Below, piece after piece: positions 1-5,540 of a stretch of DNA of 5,540 bases. Source of the DNA: an uncultured Collinsella sp. (GTDB lineage Bacteria > Actinomycetota > Coriobacteriia > Coriobacteriales > Coriobacteriaceae); contig CABUTP010000107.1 of assembly GCA_902494545.1 (NCBI GenBank), forward strand, positions 1 to 5,540, written 5' to 3'. The number at the start of each line of letters is the position of its first letter. The first letter of the stretch is position 1. Made by a program: the position numbers and the translations under genes. The notes beneath the pieces are model-generated. The model saw nothing but the letters and a program-made list of their open reading frames with translations. It was not told where the DNA came from and ran no database searches.

Positions 1-142
1 ACGCTTCGTAAAGGGCATGACCCAGATCGAGATTGCCAAGAAGCTGGGCATCTCGCAGGTGCAGGTCTCTCGCCTGCTGCGCCGTACCCTTAAGAAGATT
101 CAAGACAAGATTGACCCCGACGGAGTGATGGTTCGTTCATGA
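1..142 (+). CDS. RNA polymerase sigma factor, SigB/SigF type, C-terminal end (partial)
   Basis: The last 46 codons of a gene whose start lies before the window (first full codon at base 2, stop TGA at 140-142). The peptide begins RFVKGMTQIEIAKKLGIS and continues QVQVSRLLRRTLKKIQ. This is the helix-turn-helix of sigma-70 region 4, which binds the -35 promoter element. The wording 'TQ.EIAK.LGISQ.QVSRLLR..L' is typical of the SigB/SigF/SigG group (general stress and sporulation sigma factors, group 3) and less like the housekeeping SigA or short ECF factors. The protein ends soon after the helix-turn-helix, as expected for region 4 at the C-terminus. The stop overlaps the next gene's start in an ATGA, so the two are probably co-transcribed and translationally coupled. 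Which regulon it serves, and whether an anti-sigma factor lies upstream, cannot be seen here. The family call is firm; the exact subgroup is inferred from about 46 residues. Confidence 0.85.
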   Translation, partial: RFVKGMTQIEIAKKLGISQVQVSRLLRRTLKKIQDKIDPDGVMVRS

Positions 143-1551
143 GTGAGCACCCCCAACAAACCGACCGCACGCTGCGCGATACCCGCATTCTGACGTTGCG
201 CATTTGGGGCGTCGTCGGCTGCATTGTCATCGCCGTCGTCATCTTTAACCTTATGGGCATCCTGGCGCCGGTTATCGAGTTTCTCGCTGTCGGCTCCATC
301 ATCGCCTTTGTGATGTCGCCGATAACCAACTGGCTCGAGCACCATGGCGTGAATCGCGGCATCGGTTCGCTTATCGCGCTTATTGTGGTCGTTGCCGTGC
401 TCGTCGGCGTCGTTTGCATCTTGTCGCCGATTCTCTTTGGTCAGATCATGGAAGTCCTGAGCCGCCTGCCCGAGCAGCTTCGTGTTGCTGGTGGCGACCT
501 CAACGAGATGATCTCGCATGCCAAGACGCTCAACAACACGCCGCTCAAGGAGTATCTGGACGATAACCTTTCTTCGCTCGTTACGGTGGCGTCCAAGTAT
601 GTCTCACAGATTGCCGCCGAGCTCGGTCGTGGTGTATTCCCGCTCATTACCAATACGGCCTCGCAGCTGTTCGTCATCTTCCTGGGCTTGGTGCTTGCCT
701 ACTGGTTGGCCTGCGACTATCCCCGTATGCACCACGAGGTCTGCACCATCATCGGACAGGAAAAAGAGACCTCGTACCGCTTTATGGTCGCGATTCTTTC
801 TCGCTCGGTCGGCGGTTATATGCGCGGCATGGTCGTGACGTCCATCTGCGGTGGCATCCTCGCCTTTATCGGCTTTACGCTCATTGGTCATCCGTATGTG
901 GCACTCATGGCCATCTTCACCGGCATCATGCACTTGGTCCCGGTCGTCGGTCCCTGGGTGAGTGCTGCGATTGCCACGGTGCTCGGCTTTATGTTCAGCC
1001 CGATGCTGGCGCTGTGGACCTTGATCGTGACCATGGTGGCACAAAATGTCACCGACAACGTCATTTCGCCTAAGGTTATGCAGAGCTCGGTGCAGGTGCA
1101 TCCCGTCATGAGCCTGACGGCCCTCGTTATTGGTTCGGCACTCATGGGCCCCATTGGCATGGTCATCGCCATCCCGTTGTGCGCGGCCCTCAAGGGCATT
1201 TTCGTCTACTACTTTGAGAACGAGACCGGTCGCCAGCTCGTGGCATACGATGGCGCTGTGTTTAAGGGCACGCCGTATCGCGATGCCGAGGGCAACCCTG
1301 TCGCCGCCTATGACGCGCTTGGCGATGATACGTTCATTTACGAGTCCGAGCTCATCGGCAACGAGACTGCGCCCGAGGCCAAGGCTATGCCCAAACCCGA
1401 ATTCGATAATCCCTGGATCAAGCTCTCAGGTCTTCAGCCCGACGCGACAGGCTTTTTCAAGAACCCCTTCGCCAAGGATGACGATTCCAATACGGACGAC
1501 GACACCAAAACTGGCATCGACGGCTCCATGGACGATTCGGATTCCAAATAG
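139..1551 (+). CDS. AI-2E/PerM family transporter with acidic C-terminal tail
   Basis: A 470-residue multi-pass membrane protein of the AI-2E transporter (PerM/TqsA/YdiK) family. Hydrophobic segments lie at about residues 23-62, 74-100, 170-192, 230-285, 287-303 and 322-358. A soluble, partly amphipathic stretch (about 101-169) sits between the third and fourth blocks, as is usual in this family. Family signatures are LVPVVGPWVSAAIA (266-279), then NVTDNVISPKVM (303-314), HPVMSLTALVIGSALMGPIG (321-340) and a following AIPLCAALKG. Members export autoinducer-2 (TqsA), act as Na+/H+ antiporters, or have no known substrate; the sequence does not show which applies. The hydrophilic tail (359-470) is unusual: it carries two Asn-Pro-aromatic spots (NPW 424-426, NPF 442-444) and ends in a stretch with 10 Asp in 24 residues. 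The start is the ATG overlapping the sigma gene stop; a GGAG at 122-125 is 13 bases upstream, so coupling probably helps initiation. Confidence 0.9.
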   Translation: MSEHPQQTDRTLRDTRILTLRIWGVVGCIVIAVVIFNLMGILAPVIEFLAVGSIIAFVMSPITNWLEHHGVNRGIGSLIALIVVVAVLVGVVCILSPILFGQIMEVLSRLPEQLRVAGGDLNEMISHAKTLNNTPLKEYLDDNLSSLVTVASKYVSQIAAELGRGVFPLITNTASQLFVIFLGLVLAYWLACDYPRMHHEVCTIIGQEKETSYRFMVAILSRSVGGYMRGMVVTSICGGILAFIGFTLIGHPYVALMAIFTGIMHLVPVVGPWVSAAIATVLGFMFSPMLALWTLIVTMVAQNVTDNVISPKVMQSSVQVHPVMSLTALVIGSALMGPIGMVIAIPLCAALKGIFVYYFENETGRQLVAYDGAVFKGTPYRDAEGNPVAAYDALGDDTFIYESELIGNETAPEAKAMPKPEFDNPWIKLSGLQPDATGFFKNPFAKDDDSNTDDDTKTGIDGSMDDSDSK

Positions 1552-1566
1552 GCCCTGTTAGTTGAT

Positions 1567-2004
1567 CTACTTCTTTGCCGGTGTCGTATACGAAACCGCT
1601 ATACCCGCGGCAATTGCCATGAGACAGCTCGCGATGAATCCGAACTCATACTTCAAAACGTTTGTTGCGGTCAGGGCGATAATCAACACTGTCGTAATTT
1701 GCAGAATTATCATTATTGCGAAGAGATTGATTCCTTGTTTGGCCGAAGTCGCTGAGTGAGTTTGGCTTTGTTGATTCAGGTTGTAGCTGACAACAAAAGC
1801 GACCAGTTCGCTTGATACGGGGCCGACTAGATAGAAAAAGATTGCGTCAATGAGGCCTATGGTGTTGTAAGTTGTTTCGCCGGAAAACACAGCGTATAAA
1901 GCATATCCAAATCTTGGGTGATTCATGTATGAGTCCGAAAAGACGAAGAGCGTCAATATTGCTACTACCAGAAGTGCATTCAGGACAAATCGTTTGCTTT
2001 TCAT
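1567..2004 (-). CDS. Hypothetical small membrane protein (145 aa), A+T-rich orphan
   Basis: I do not recognise this protein. It has 145 residues starting MKSKRFVLNALL, with hydrophobic segments at about 6-23, 47-75, 92-113 and 119-138, so three to four membrane passes, and ends in a basic TPAKK. A hydrophilic Gln/Ser/Thr-rich loop (about 77-90) separates the second and third segments. No enzyme motif, cysteine pair or signal-peptidase site is visible. The ATG at 2004 was chosen because AAGGAG sits six bases upstream and a probable extended -10 promoter lies just beyond it. A longer reading from 2061 has no such site and would begin upstream of that promoter. G+C is about 43% over this stretch and near 32% in one 60-base part, against roughly 60% in the flanks, which suggests a separate, perhaps transferred, origin. 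It converges on the AI-2E-family gene with 15 bases between stops. It could be a small immunity-like, stress or transporter-accessory protein, but nothing visible decides this. Confidence 0.7.
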   Translation of the reverse strand: MKSKRFVLNALLVVAILTLFVFSDSYMNHPRFGYALYAVFSGETTYNTIGLIDAIFFYLVGPVSSELVAFVVSYNLNQQSQTHSATSAKQGINLFAIMIILQITTVLIIALTATNVLKYEFGFIASCLMAIAAGIAVSYTTPAKK

Positions 2005-2010
2005 CGATCG

Positions 2011-2016
2011 CTCCTT
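2011..2016 (-). promoter_or_regulatory. Ribosome binding site of the minus-strand membrane gene
   Basis: Read on the minus strand this is AAGGAG, six bases before the ATG at 2004-2002. It is a near-ideal Shine-Dalgarno match and decides the start in favour of the 145-residue protein over a 164-residue reading. Confidence 0.75.
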
Positions 2017-2028
2017 CCAGATGGTTCT

Positions 2029-2037
2029 TATATAGCA
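2029..2037 (-). promoter_or_regulatory. Possible extended -10 promoter of the minus-strand membrane gene
   Basis: The minus strand reads TGCTATATA, an extended -10 element (TGn followed by a TATAAT-like hexamer). No good -35 box is found at 16-18 bases; a TTGAAA (2056-2061) lies 21 bases away, which is too far. Transcription would start near 2022, giving a leader of about 18 bases that just contains the ribosome binding site. The fit with that site supports the call, but A+T-rich DNA makes chance matches common. Confidence 0.4.
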
Positions 2038-2099
2038 TTTTACCAAACCCATTTTTTTCAAAGGATTGCTTAGTCCTAAATAACATGCACTTTCGCTGA

Positions 2100-2128
2100 A
2101 GGGTCGCTGTTTGGCGGCCCTCTTTTTT
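2100..2128 (+). terminator. Rho-independent terminator upstream of alaS
   Basis: AGGGTCGC (2100-2107) pairs with GCGGCCCT (2114-2121) in an eight-base stem with one T-G wobble around a six-base loop (TGTTTG), followed by C and six T (2123-2128). The T-run lies only on the plus-strand side, so it acts on rightward transcripts. No plus-strand gene ends nearby; the nearest upstream one, the AI-2E-family gene, stops about 550 bases earlier. It probably insulates alaS from read-through of the sigma/AI-2E unit. An attenuator role is possible if a further promoter lies upstream, but no T-box features (specifier stem, TGG-type antiterminator bulge) were seen. Confidence 0.8.
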
Positions 2129-2154
2129 GCACAGGCGCGGTGGGATGGTAATAT
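2126..2154 (+). promoter_or_regulatory. Probable alaS operon promoter (sigma-70 type, extended -10)
   Basis: A -10 box TAATAT (2149-2154) is preceded by TGG (2146-2148), which gives an extended -10. A TTTGCA (2126-2131), four of six matches to TTGACA, lies 17 bases upstream, the ideal spacing. Transcription would start near 2161, leaving a leader of about 40 bases before the ATG at 2201. The -35 box overlaps the end of the terminator T-tract, so terminator and promoter are packed together. No operator or leader structure is evident in the short leader. Confidence 0.6.
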
Positions 2155-2185
2155 CGTTACGTTTGAACTGTTTCGATGTGAAACC

Positions 2186-2191
2186 GAGGAG
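2186..2191 (+). promoter_or_regulatory. Ribosome binding site deciding the alaS start
   Basis: GAGGAG lies nine bases before the ATG at 2201. The reading frame stays open upstream to a TTG at 2111, but that would start inside the terminator and upstream of the promoter, so ATG 2201 is preferred. A later in-frame ATG at 2222 (eighth codon) has no comparable site. Confidence 0.7.
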
Positions 2192-2200
2192 ATTCCCTCT

Positions 2201-4858
2201 ATGAGTGCTGACTACCCGTCAATGACTACGGCCGAGATTCGCTCCAAGTTCCTCAACTTCTTTGAGGAGCGCGGTCTTAAGCTCTATCCTTCTTCGTCCC
2301 TCGTTCCCGACGATCCTTCGTTGTTGCTTGCCAACGCCGGCATGAACCAGTTTAAGGAGTACTACCAGGGCAAGAAGACCATGAAGGAGATCGGCGCGAT
2401 CTCCTGCCAGAAGTGCGTCCGCACCAACGACATCGACTGCATCGGCGAGGACGGCCGTCACCTGTCCTTCTTTGAGATGCTCGGCGACTTCTCCTTTGGC
2501 GGCGTCTCTAAGCAGCAGGCCTGCGCTTGGGCCTTTGAGCTCATCACCAAGGAGTTCAAGCTGCCGCTTGATCGCCTGTACTTCACCGTCTTTACCGAGG
2601 ACGACGAGACCCATGACGTGTGGCGCTCCCTGGGCGTTGCCGAGGATCACATCTCGCGCCTGGGCGAGGATGACAACTTCTGGGCCGCTGGCCCCACCGG
2701 CCCCTGCGGTCCGTGCTCCGAGATCTACTTTGACATGGGCGAGGAGGTCGGTTGCGGCAGCCCCGACTGCAAGCCCGGATGCGACTGCGACCGCTTCCTT
2801 GAGTTCTGGAACCTCGTGTTTACCCAGTACGACCGCCAGGAGGACGGCTCCATGCCGGAGCTGCCGCACCGTAACCTCGATACAGGCATGGGTCTGGAGC
2901 GCATGGCCGCCATCATGCAGCACAAGACCGCTAACTATGACGGCGATCTGATGCAGCACCTCATCAAGCTCGGTGAGGAGATCAGCGGCAAGACCTATGA
3001 CGCCGACGATTACTCCGGCGCCAGCCGCTCCCTGCGCATCATCGCCGACCACTCCCGTGCCGTCGACTTTATGATCTCGGATGGCATCCTTCCCGGTAAC
3101 GAGGGTCGCGAGTACGTTCTTCGCCGCCTGCTCCGTCGTGCCGTGTTTCACGGCCGCCTGCTGGGCATCGAGGGCGCCTTCCTGACCAAGTTTATCGACG
3201 AGGTCAACGCTCAGATGGGCGAGGCCTATCCCGAGCTGCTCAAGAACGTCGCGCTCGTTAAGGGCATCGTCGCCTCCGAGGAGGAGCGTTTCTCCACGAC
3301 GCTCGACAACGGCCGCGTGTACCTGGACGAGGCCCTGGCCGCGCTCGCCGACGGCGCCGTCCTTCCGGGCGATGTCGCCTTTAAGCTGCACGACACCTTT
3401 GGTTTCCCCATTGACCTGACTGTCGAGATCGCCGGCACCGCCGGTCACGACGTCGATATGGACGGCTTCACCGCCTGCATGGAGGATCAGAAGGCTCGCG
3501 CCCGCGCCAACGCCAAGGGCGACGCCTGGGGTAGCTTCAACGACGTGTGGGTTGAGCTTTCCGACAAGGTCGCTGCGACCGAGTTCGACGGCTATGACAA
3601 CGATGTGATCGAGGGCGCCAAGGTTGTCGCCATCGTGCGCAACGGTGAATCCGTTGAGTCCGCTGCCGCCGGCGAGGATGTCGAGGTTGTGCTCGACCGC
3701 ACCCCGTTCTATGCCGAGATGGGTGGCCAGCAGGGCGATGCCGGCAAGCTTTCCGCCGAGGGCGTTGTTCTGACCGTTGCCGACACCAAGAACCACAACG
3801 GCCTGTATGCCCACGTCGCGCACGTTGCCGAGGGCACGCTGACCGTCGGCGCTACCGTGACTGCCGCGCTCGACGCCGAGCGCCGTGGCTTCCTGCGCCG
3901 CAACCACACCGCCACGCACCTGCTCGACGCTGCCCTTAAGCAGGTCCTGGGCGAGCACGTCTCCCAGGCCGGCTCGCTGGTGACGCCCGAGCACCTGCGC
4001 TTTGACTTCACGCACTTCGAGGCCCTGTCTTCCGAGCAGCTCAAGGCTGTCGAGGACCTGGTCAACCAGCAGATCTTCGCTTCCAAGCCGGTCGTGACCC
4101 GCGTCATGGGCATCGACGAGGCCAAGGCCGCCGGTGCTGTCGCCCTCTTTGGCGAGAAGTACGGCGACGTCGTCCGCGTCGTCTCCGTAGGCGCCGAGGA
4201 CCAGCCGTTCTCCCGCGAGCTCTGCGGTGGCACGCATGCCGCCAACACCGCCGAGATCGGTCTGTTCAAGATTATCTCCGAGTCCTCCACGGGCTCGAAT
4301 GTCCGCCGTATCGAGGCCGTGACCTCCAAGGGCGCTCTCGACTACATGGCTGACCGCCTGGCACTCGTTGACGCCGCCGCCGCTGCGCTCAAGTGCCGTG
4401 TCGACGAGGTTCCCGCCCGCGTGGAGAACCTGCAGGCCGAGCTGCGCGAGACTTCCGGCAAGCTCAAGAAGGCGCTCACCGGTGGCTCCTCCGATGCGAT
4501 CTCCAGCGCCATCGACGGCGCTGTCGAGCTGAACGGCTACAAGCTCGTCGTCGCTGAGCTCCAGGGTCTCGAGGCTGCCGACCTGCGCAACGTTTGGGAT
4601 ACCGTGCACCAGAAGATCGCCGGCCCCGTCGCCTGCGTTGTTGCCAGCGTGACCGAGAAGGGCACCCCGGCTCTGCTCGCTGCCGGCTCCGATGACGCCG
4701 TGAAGGCCGGTTTCCACGCCGGTAACGTGATCAAGCAGATTGCGGGCCTGGTCGACGGTCGCGGTGGCGGCCGTCCCAACATGGCCCAGGCCGGTGGCAA
4801 GAACGCCGCCGGTATCGCCGATGCCCTCGCGGCCGCCAAGACCGCGCTCGGCGCCTAA
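2201..4858 (+). CDS. alaS: Alanyl-tRNA synthetase
   Basis: 885 residues, close to the usual 870-880 for bacterial AlaRS, and complete. It charges tRNA-Ala with alanine using ATP in the cytoplasm and hydrolyses mischarged Ser- or Gly-tRNA-Ala. Domains in order: class II aminoacylation core (about 8-260) with motif 1 around VPDDPSLLLANAGMNQFK (35-52), motif 2 around CVRTND...HLSFFEMLGDFSFG (72-100) and motif 3 at LDTGMGLERM (226-235); tRNA-recognition helices (about 260-465) with RRLLRRAVFHGRLLG (308-322); editing domain (about 490-710) with zinc-type residues H569 and H573 (HTATH) and C675 and H679 (CGGTH); and the C-Ala domain ending in DGRGGGRPNMAQAGG (852-866). A cysteine cluster (C185, C190, C194, C196) interrupts the core, as in many bacterial homologues. 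All key catalytic and editing residues expected for the family are present. It is the first gene of a likely operon with ruvX 17 bases downstream. Confidence 0.98.
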   Translation: MSADYPSMTTAEIRSKFLNFFEERGLKLYPSSSLVPDDPSLLLANAGMNQFKEYYQGKKTMKEIGAISCQKCVRTNDIDCIGEDGRHLSFFEMLGDFSFGGVSKQQACAWAFELITKEFKLPLDRLYFTVFTEDDETHDVWRSLGVAEDHISRLGEDDNFWAAGPTGPCGPCSEIYFDMGEEVGCGSPDCKPGCDCDRFLEFWNLVFTQYDRQEDGSMPELPHRNLDTGMGLERMAAIMQHKTANYDGDLMQHLIKLGEEISGKTYDADDYSGASRSLRIIADHSRAVDFMISDGILPGNEGREYVLRRLLRRAVFHGRLLGIEGAFLTKFIDEVNAQMGEAYPELLKNVALVKGIVASEEERFSTTLDNGRVYLDEALAALADGAVLPGDVAFKLHDTFGFPIDLTVEIAGTAGHDVDMDGFTACMEDQKARARANAKGDAWGSFNDVWVELSDKVAATEFDGYDNDVIEGAKVVAIVRNGESVESAAAGEDVEVVLDRTPFYAEMGGQQGDAGKLSAEGVVLTVADTKNHNGLYAHVAHVAEGTLTVGATVTAALDAERRGFLRRNHTATHLLDAALKQVLGEHVSQAGSLVTPEHLRFDFTHFEALSSEQLKAVEDLVNQQIFASKPVVTRVMGIDEAKAAGAVALFGEKYGDVVRVVSVGAEDQPFSRELCGGTHAANTAEIGLFKIISESSTGSNVRRIEAVTSKGALDYMADRLALVDAAAAALKCRVDEVPARVENLQAELRETSGKLKKALTGGSSDAISSAIDGAVELNGYKLVVAELQGLEAADLRNVWDTVHQKIAGPVACVVASVTEKGTPALLAAGSDDAVKAGFHAGNVIKQIAGLVDGRGGGRPNMAQAGGKNAAGIADALAAAKTALGA

Positions 4859-4875
4859 GAACCTAAGTAGTCGCT

Positions 4876-5304
4876 GTGGTCGCGCTCGCACTGGACATAG
4901 GGGAGACCAGGATTGGCATTGCCGTCTCGAGCCGTGATGGCAAGATGGCGATGCCTGTCAAGGTGCTTCCGGCTGCCGAGGTCACTGGCATGGCAAAGAC
5001 GTTTCGTTACCTGGTCGAGGACTATGAGCCCGATATCTTGGTAAGCGGACGTCCCTTGACCATGGCCGGTGAGCCCGGCCCCCAAGCCGAGCGCGTCGCC
5101 GCCGTGGCCCAAAAGATTGCCGACGAGCTCGAACTTCCGCTGGAGTTTGAGGATGAGCGTTTGTCCTCGCAGGAGGCCAAACGAATCCTGCGAGAGCAGG
5201 GTCTCAACGAAAAGCAGATGAGGGGCAAGATTGACATGATCGCCGCCAGCCTGTTCTTGCAGACATGGCTCGATCGTAAAAACGAGGAGGTTCAGCATGC
5301 CTAG
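4876..5304 (+). CDS. ruvX: RuvX/YqgF, putative pre-16S rRNA nuclease (Holliday junction resolvase-like)
   Basis: 142 residues, the normal size for YqgF. The family has an RNase H-like fold and trims the 5' end of pre-16S rRNA; the older name reflects similarity to RuvC. Visible signatures are ALDIGETRIGIAVS (5-18, with catalytic-type D7), ILVSGRPLTMAGEPG (54-68, the loop usually written GLPLnmdGtEG), FEDERLSSQEA (91-101, E94) and GKIDMIAASLFLQTWLD (117-133, D120). The acidic triad D7/E94/D120 is intact, so the enzyme should be active. The start is GTG at 4876: an in-frame stop at 4864 excludes anything longer. No good Shine-Dalgarno precedes it, so translation probably depends on ribosomes finishing alaS 17 bases upstream. 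The end overlaps the next gene by eight bases. The alaS-ruvX pairing is common in Gram-positive bacteria and supports the call. Confidence 0.95.
   Translation: MVALALDIGETRIGIAVSSRDGKMAMPVKVLPAAEVTGMAKTFRYLVEDYEPDILVSGRPLTMAGEPGPQAERVAAVAQKIADELELPLEFEDERLSSQEAKRILREQGLNEKQMRGKIDMIAASLFLQTWLDRKNEEVQHA
5284..5290 (+). promoter_or_regulatory. Ribosome binding site of the last gene, inside ruvX
   Basis: GAGGAGG lies within the last codons of ruvX, six bases before an ATG at 5297. Its strength and spacing identify the start of the following gene, which overlaps ruvX by eight bases. Confidence 0.85.
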
Positions 5305-5540
5305 CGCTTCCGATCCGCGCCAGCAGAATCGTTCACGGAAGCCCGTGCCGCGCCCTGCTCAGCCTGGCCAGCGCCCGGCGCAGCCGACGCAGCGTTCGGC
5401 TCAGCCTGCTCAGCGTGCTGCTCAACAGCCCGCCGCTCGTCCCGCGCAGCCTGCTGGCGGCGCTCGTTTTAAGCAGCAGGCTCCTGCCCAGCGCACGCAG
5501 GGGCAGTCCCGGCAATCGCGCTCCCACGCACATCACGCTC
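5297..5540 (+). CDS. N-terminal part of a Pro/Gln/Arg/Ala-rich protein, probably MltG (partial)
   Basis: The first 81 codons of a gene that runs past the window end. It starts MPSASDPRQQNRSRKPVPRP and remains a basic, disordered, low-complexity chain with no hydrophobic segment so far. Residues 21-41 are three seven-residue repeats of the form AQPxQRx, followed by looser AQ/RPAQP units and a Gln/Arg/Ser/His-rich stretch. Gene order (alaS, ruvX, next gene) suggests MltG, the membrane-anchored endolytic transglycosylase that cleaves nascent peptidoglycan. In actinobacteria MltG often begins with a long cytoplasmic disordered region before its single membrane helix. None of the catalytic domain is inside the window, so this is inference from position and N-terminus style only. 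Other membrane or cell-division proteins with disordered basic N-termini remain possible. The start is supported by a strong ribosome binding site, and the overlap with ruvX suggests coupled translation. Confidence 0.75.
   Translation, partial: MPSASDPRQQNRSRKPVPRPAQPGQRPAQPTQRSAQPAQRAAQQPAARPAQPAGGARFKQQAPAQRTQGQSRQSRSHAHHA
5357..5419 (+). repeat. Three 21-base in-frame tandem repeats (AQPxQRx)
   Basis: Three consecutive 21-base units encode AQPGQRP, AQPTQRS and AQPAQRA. The units differ mainly at third codon positions and at the variable residues, so the peptide pattern is kept better than the DNA. They lie in the disordered N-terminus of the last gene and probably arose by local duplication. 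Weaker related units follow to about 5455. Confidence 0.7.

Noticed and set aside
1589..1596. CGTATACG palindrome near the end of the membrane gene, considered as a terminator or binding site
   Set aside because: It is eight bases with no loop, lies inside coding sequence and has no T-tract.
2005..2061. A longer start (2061) for the minus-strand membrane gene, adding 19 residues
   Set aside because: The extra stretch spans the probable -10 element and lies upstream of a near-perfect ribosome binding site for the ATG at 2004.
2063..2078. Small imperfect inverted repeat (AGGATT...AGTCCT) before the terminator, considered as an operator or leader stem
   Set aside because: The arms are six bases or fewer with a mismatch, and nothing places it at a promoter. 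It is within chance expectation.
1847..2086. A 79-codon minus-strand frame overlapping the membrane gene, with two cysteines and a basic N-terminus
   Set aside because: It overlaps the better-supported gene in another frame, has no good ribosome binding site and no recognisable features.
1562..2099. Two short plus-strand frames (1562-1759 and 1872-2099) antisense to the membrane gene
   Set aside because: Neither has a ribosome binding site or family resemblance; both are explained as shadows of the minus-strand gene.
2111..2200. A 30-codon N-terminal extension of alaS starting at TTG 2111
   Set aside because: It would begin inside the terminator loop and upstream of the likely promoter, has no ribosome binding site, and is not part of known AlaRS proteins.
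2161..2200. T-box riboswitch controlling alaS
   Set aside because: The leader from the likely start is only about 40 bases, and no specifier stem or antiterminator bulge sequence was found here or in the preceding 150 bases.
2219..4891. An 890-codon open reading frame on the minus strand covering nearly all of alaS
   Set aside because: It is antisense to a gene with every AlaRS motif. The protein is a low-complexity Gly/Ala/Leu/Val/Asp/His composition with no recognisable domain. Such long antisense frames arise from the codon bias of high-G+C genes.

Overview
The window (about 5.5 kb, mostly around 60% G+C) looks like chromosomal DNA of a high-G+C actinobacterium. The gene order alaS, ruvX, then a protein with a Pro/Gln/Arg-rich N-terminus, together with the style of the proteins, fits the Coriobacteriia (Collinsella-like). 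That placement comes from protein style and gene order only; no marker gene fixes it.

Layout. (1) Positions 1-1551, plus strand: the last 46 codons of a SigB/SigF-type sigma factor, joined by a 4-base ATGA overlap to a 470-residue AI-2E/PerM-family membrane protein with an unusual acidic C-terminal tail. (2) Positions 1552-2200: a low-G+C island (about 43% by hand count over 1561-2100). It holds one minus-strand gene for an unrecognised 145-residue membrane protein that converges on the AI-2E-family gene, then a strong plus-strand intrinsic terminator whose T-tract runs straight into a likely alaS promoter. (3) Positions 2201-5540, plus strand: alaS (alanyl-tRNA synthetase, complete, 885 residues), ruvX/yqgF (complete, 142 residues), and the first 81 codons of a gene cut by the window end. 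The last one has a disordered, repeat-bearing N-terminus and is probably mltG by gene order.

How the genes work together. alaS-ruvX-(mltG) reads as one housekeeping operon: 17 bases separate the first pair and the second pair overlap by 8 bases. alaS charges tRNA-Ala, RuvX matures 16S rRNA, and MltG, if that is what the third gene is, limits glycan chain length in the cell wall. The sigma/AI-2E pair is the 3' end of a different transcription unit.

No mobile element, CRISPR array, tRNA, rRNA or riboswitch was seen. I found no convincing new multi-gene system. The least explained parts are the A+T-rich orphan membrane gene, the acidic tail of the AI-2E-family protein, and the 21-base repeat at the start of the last gene.
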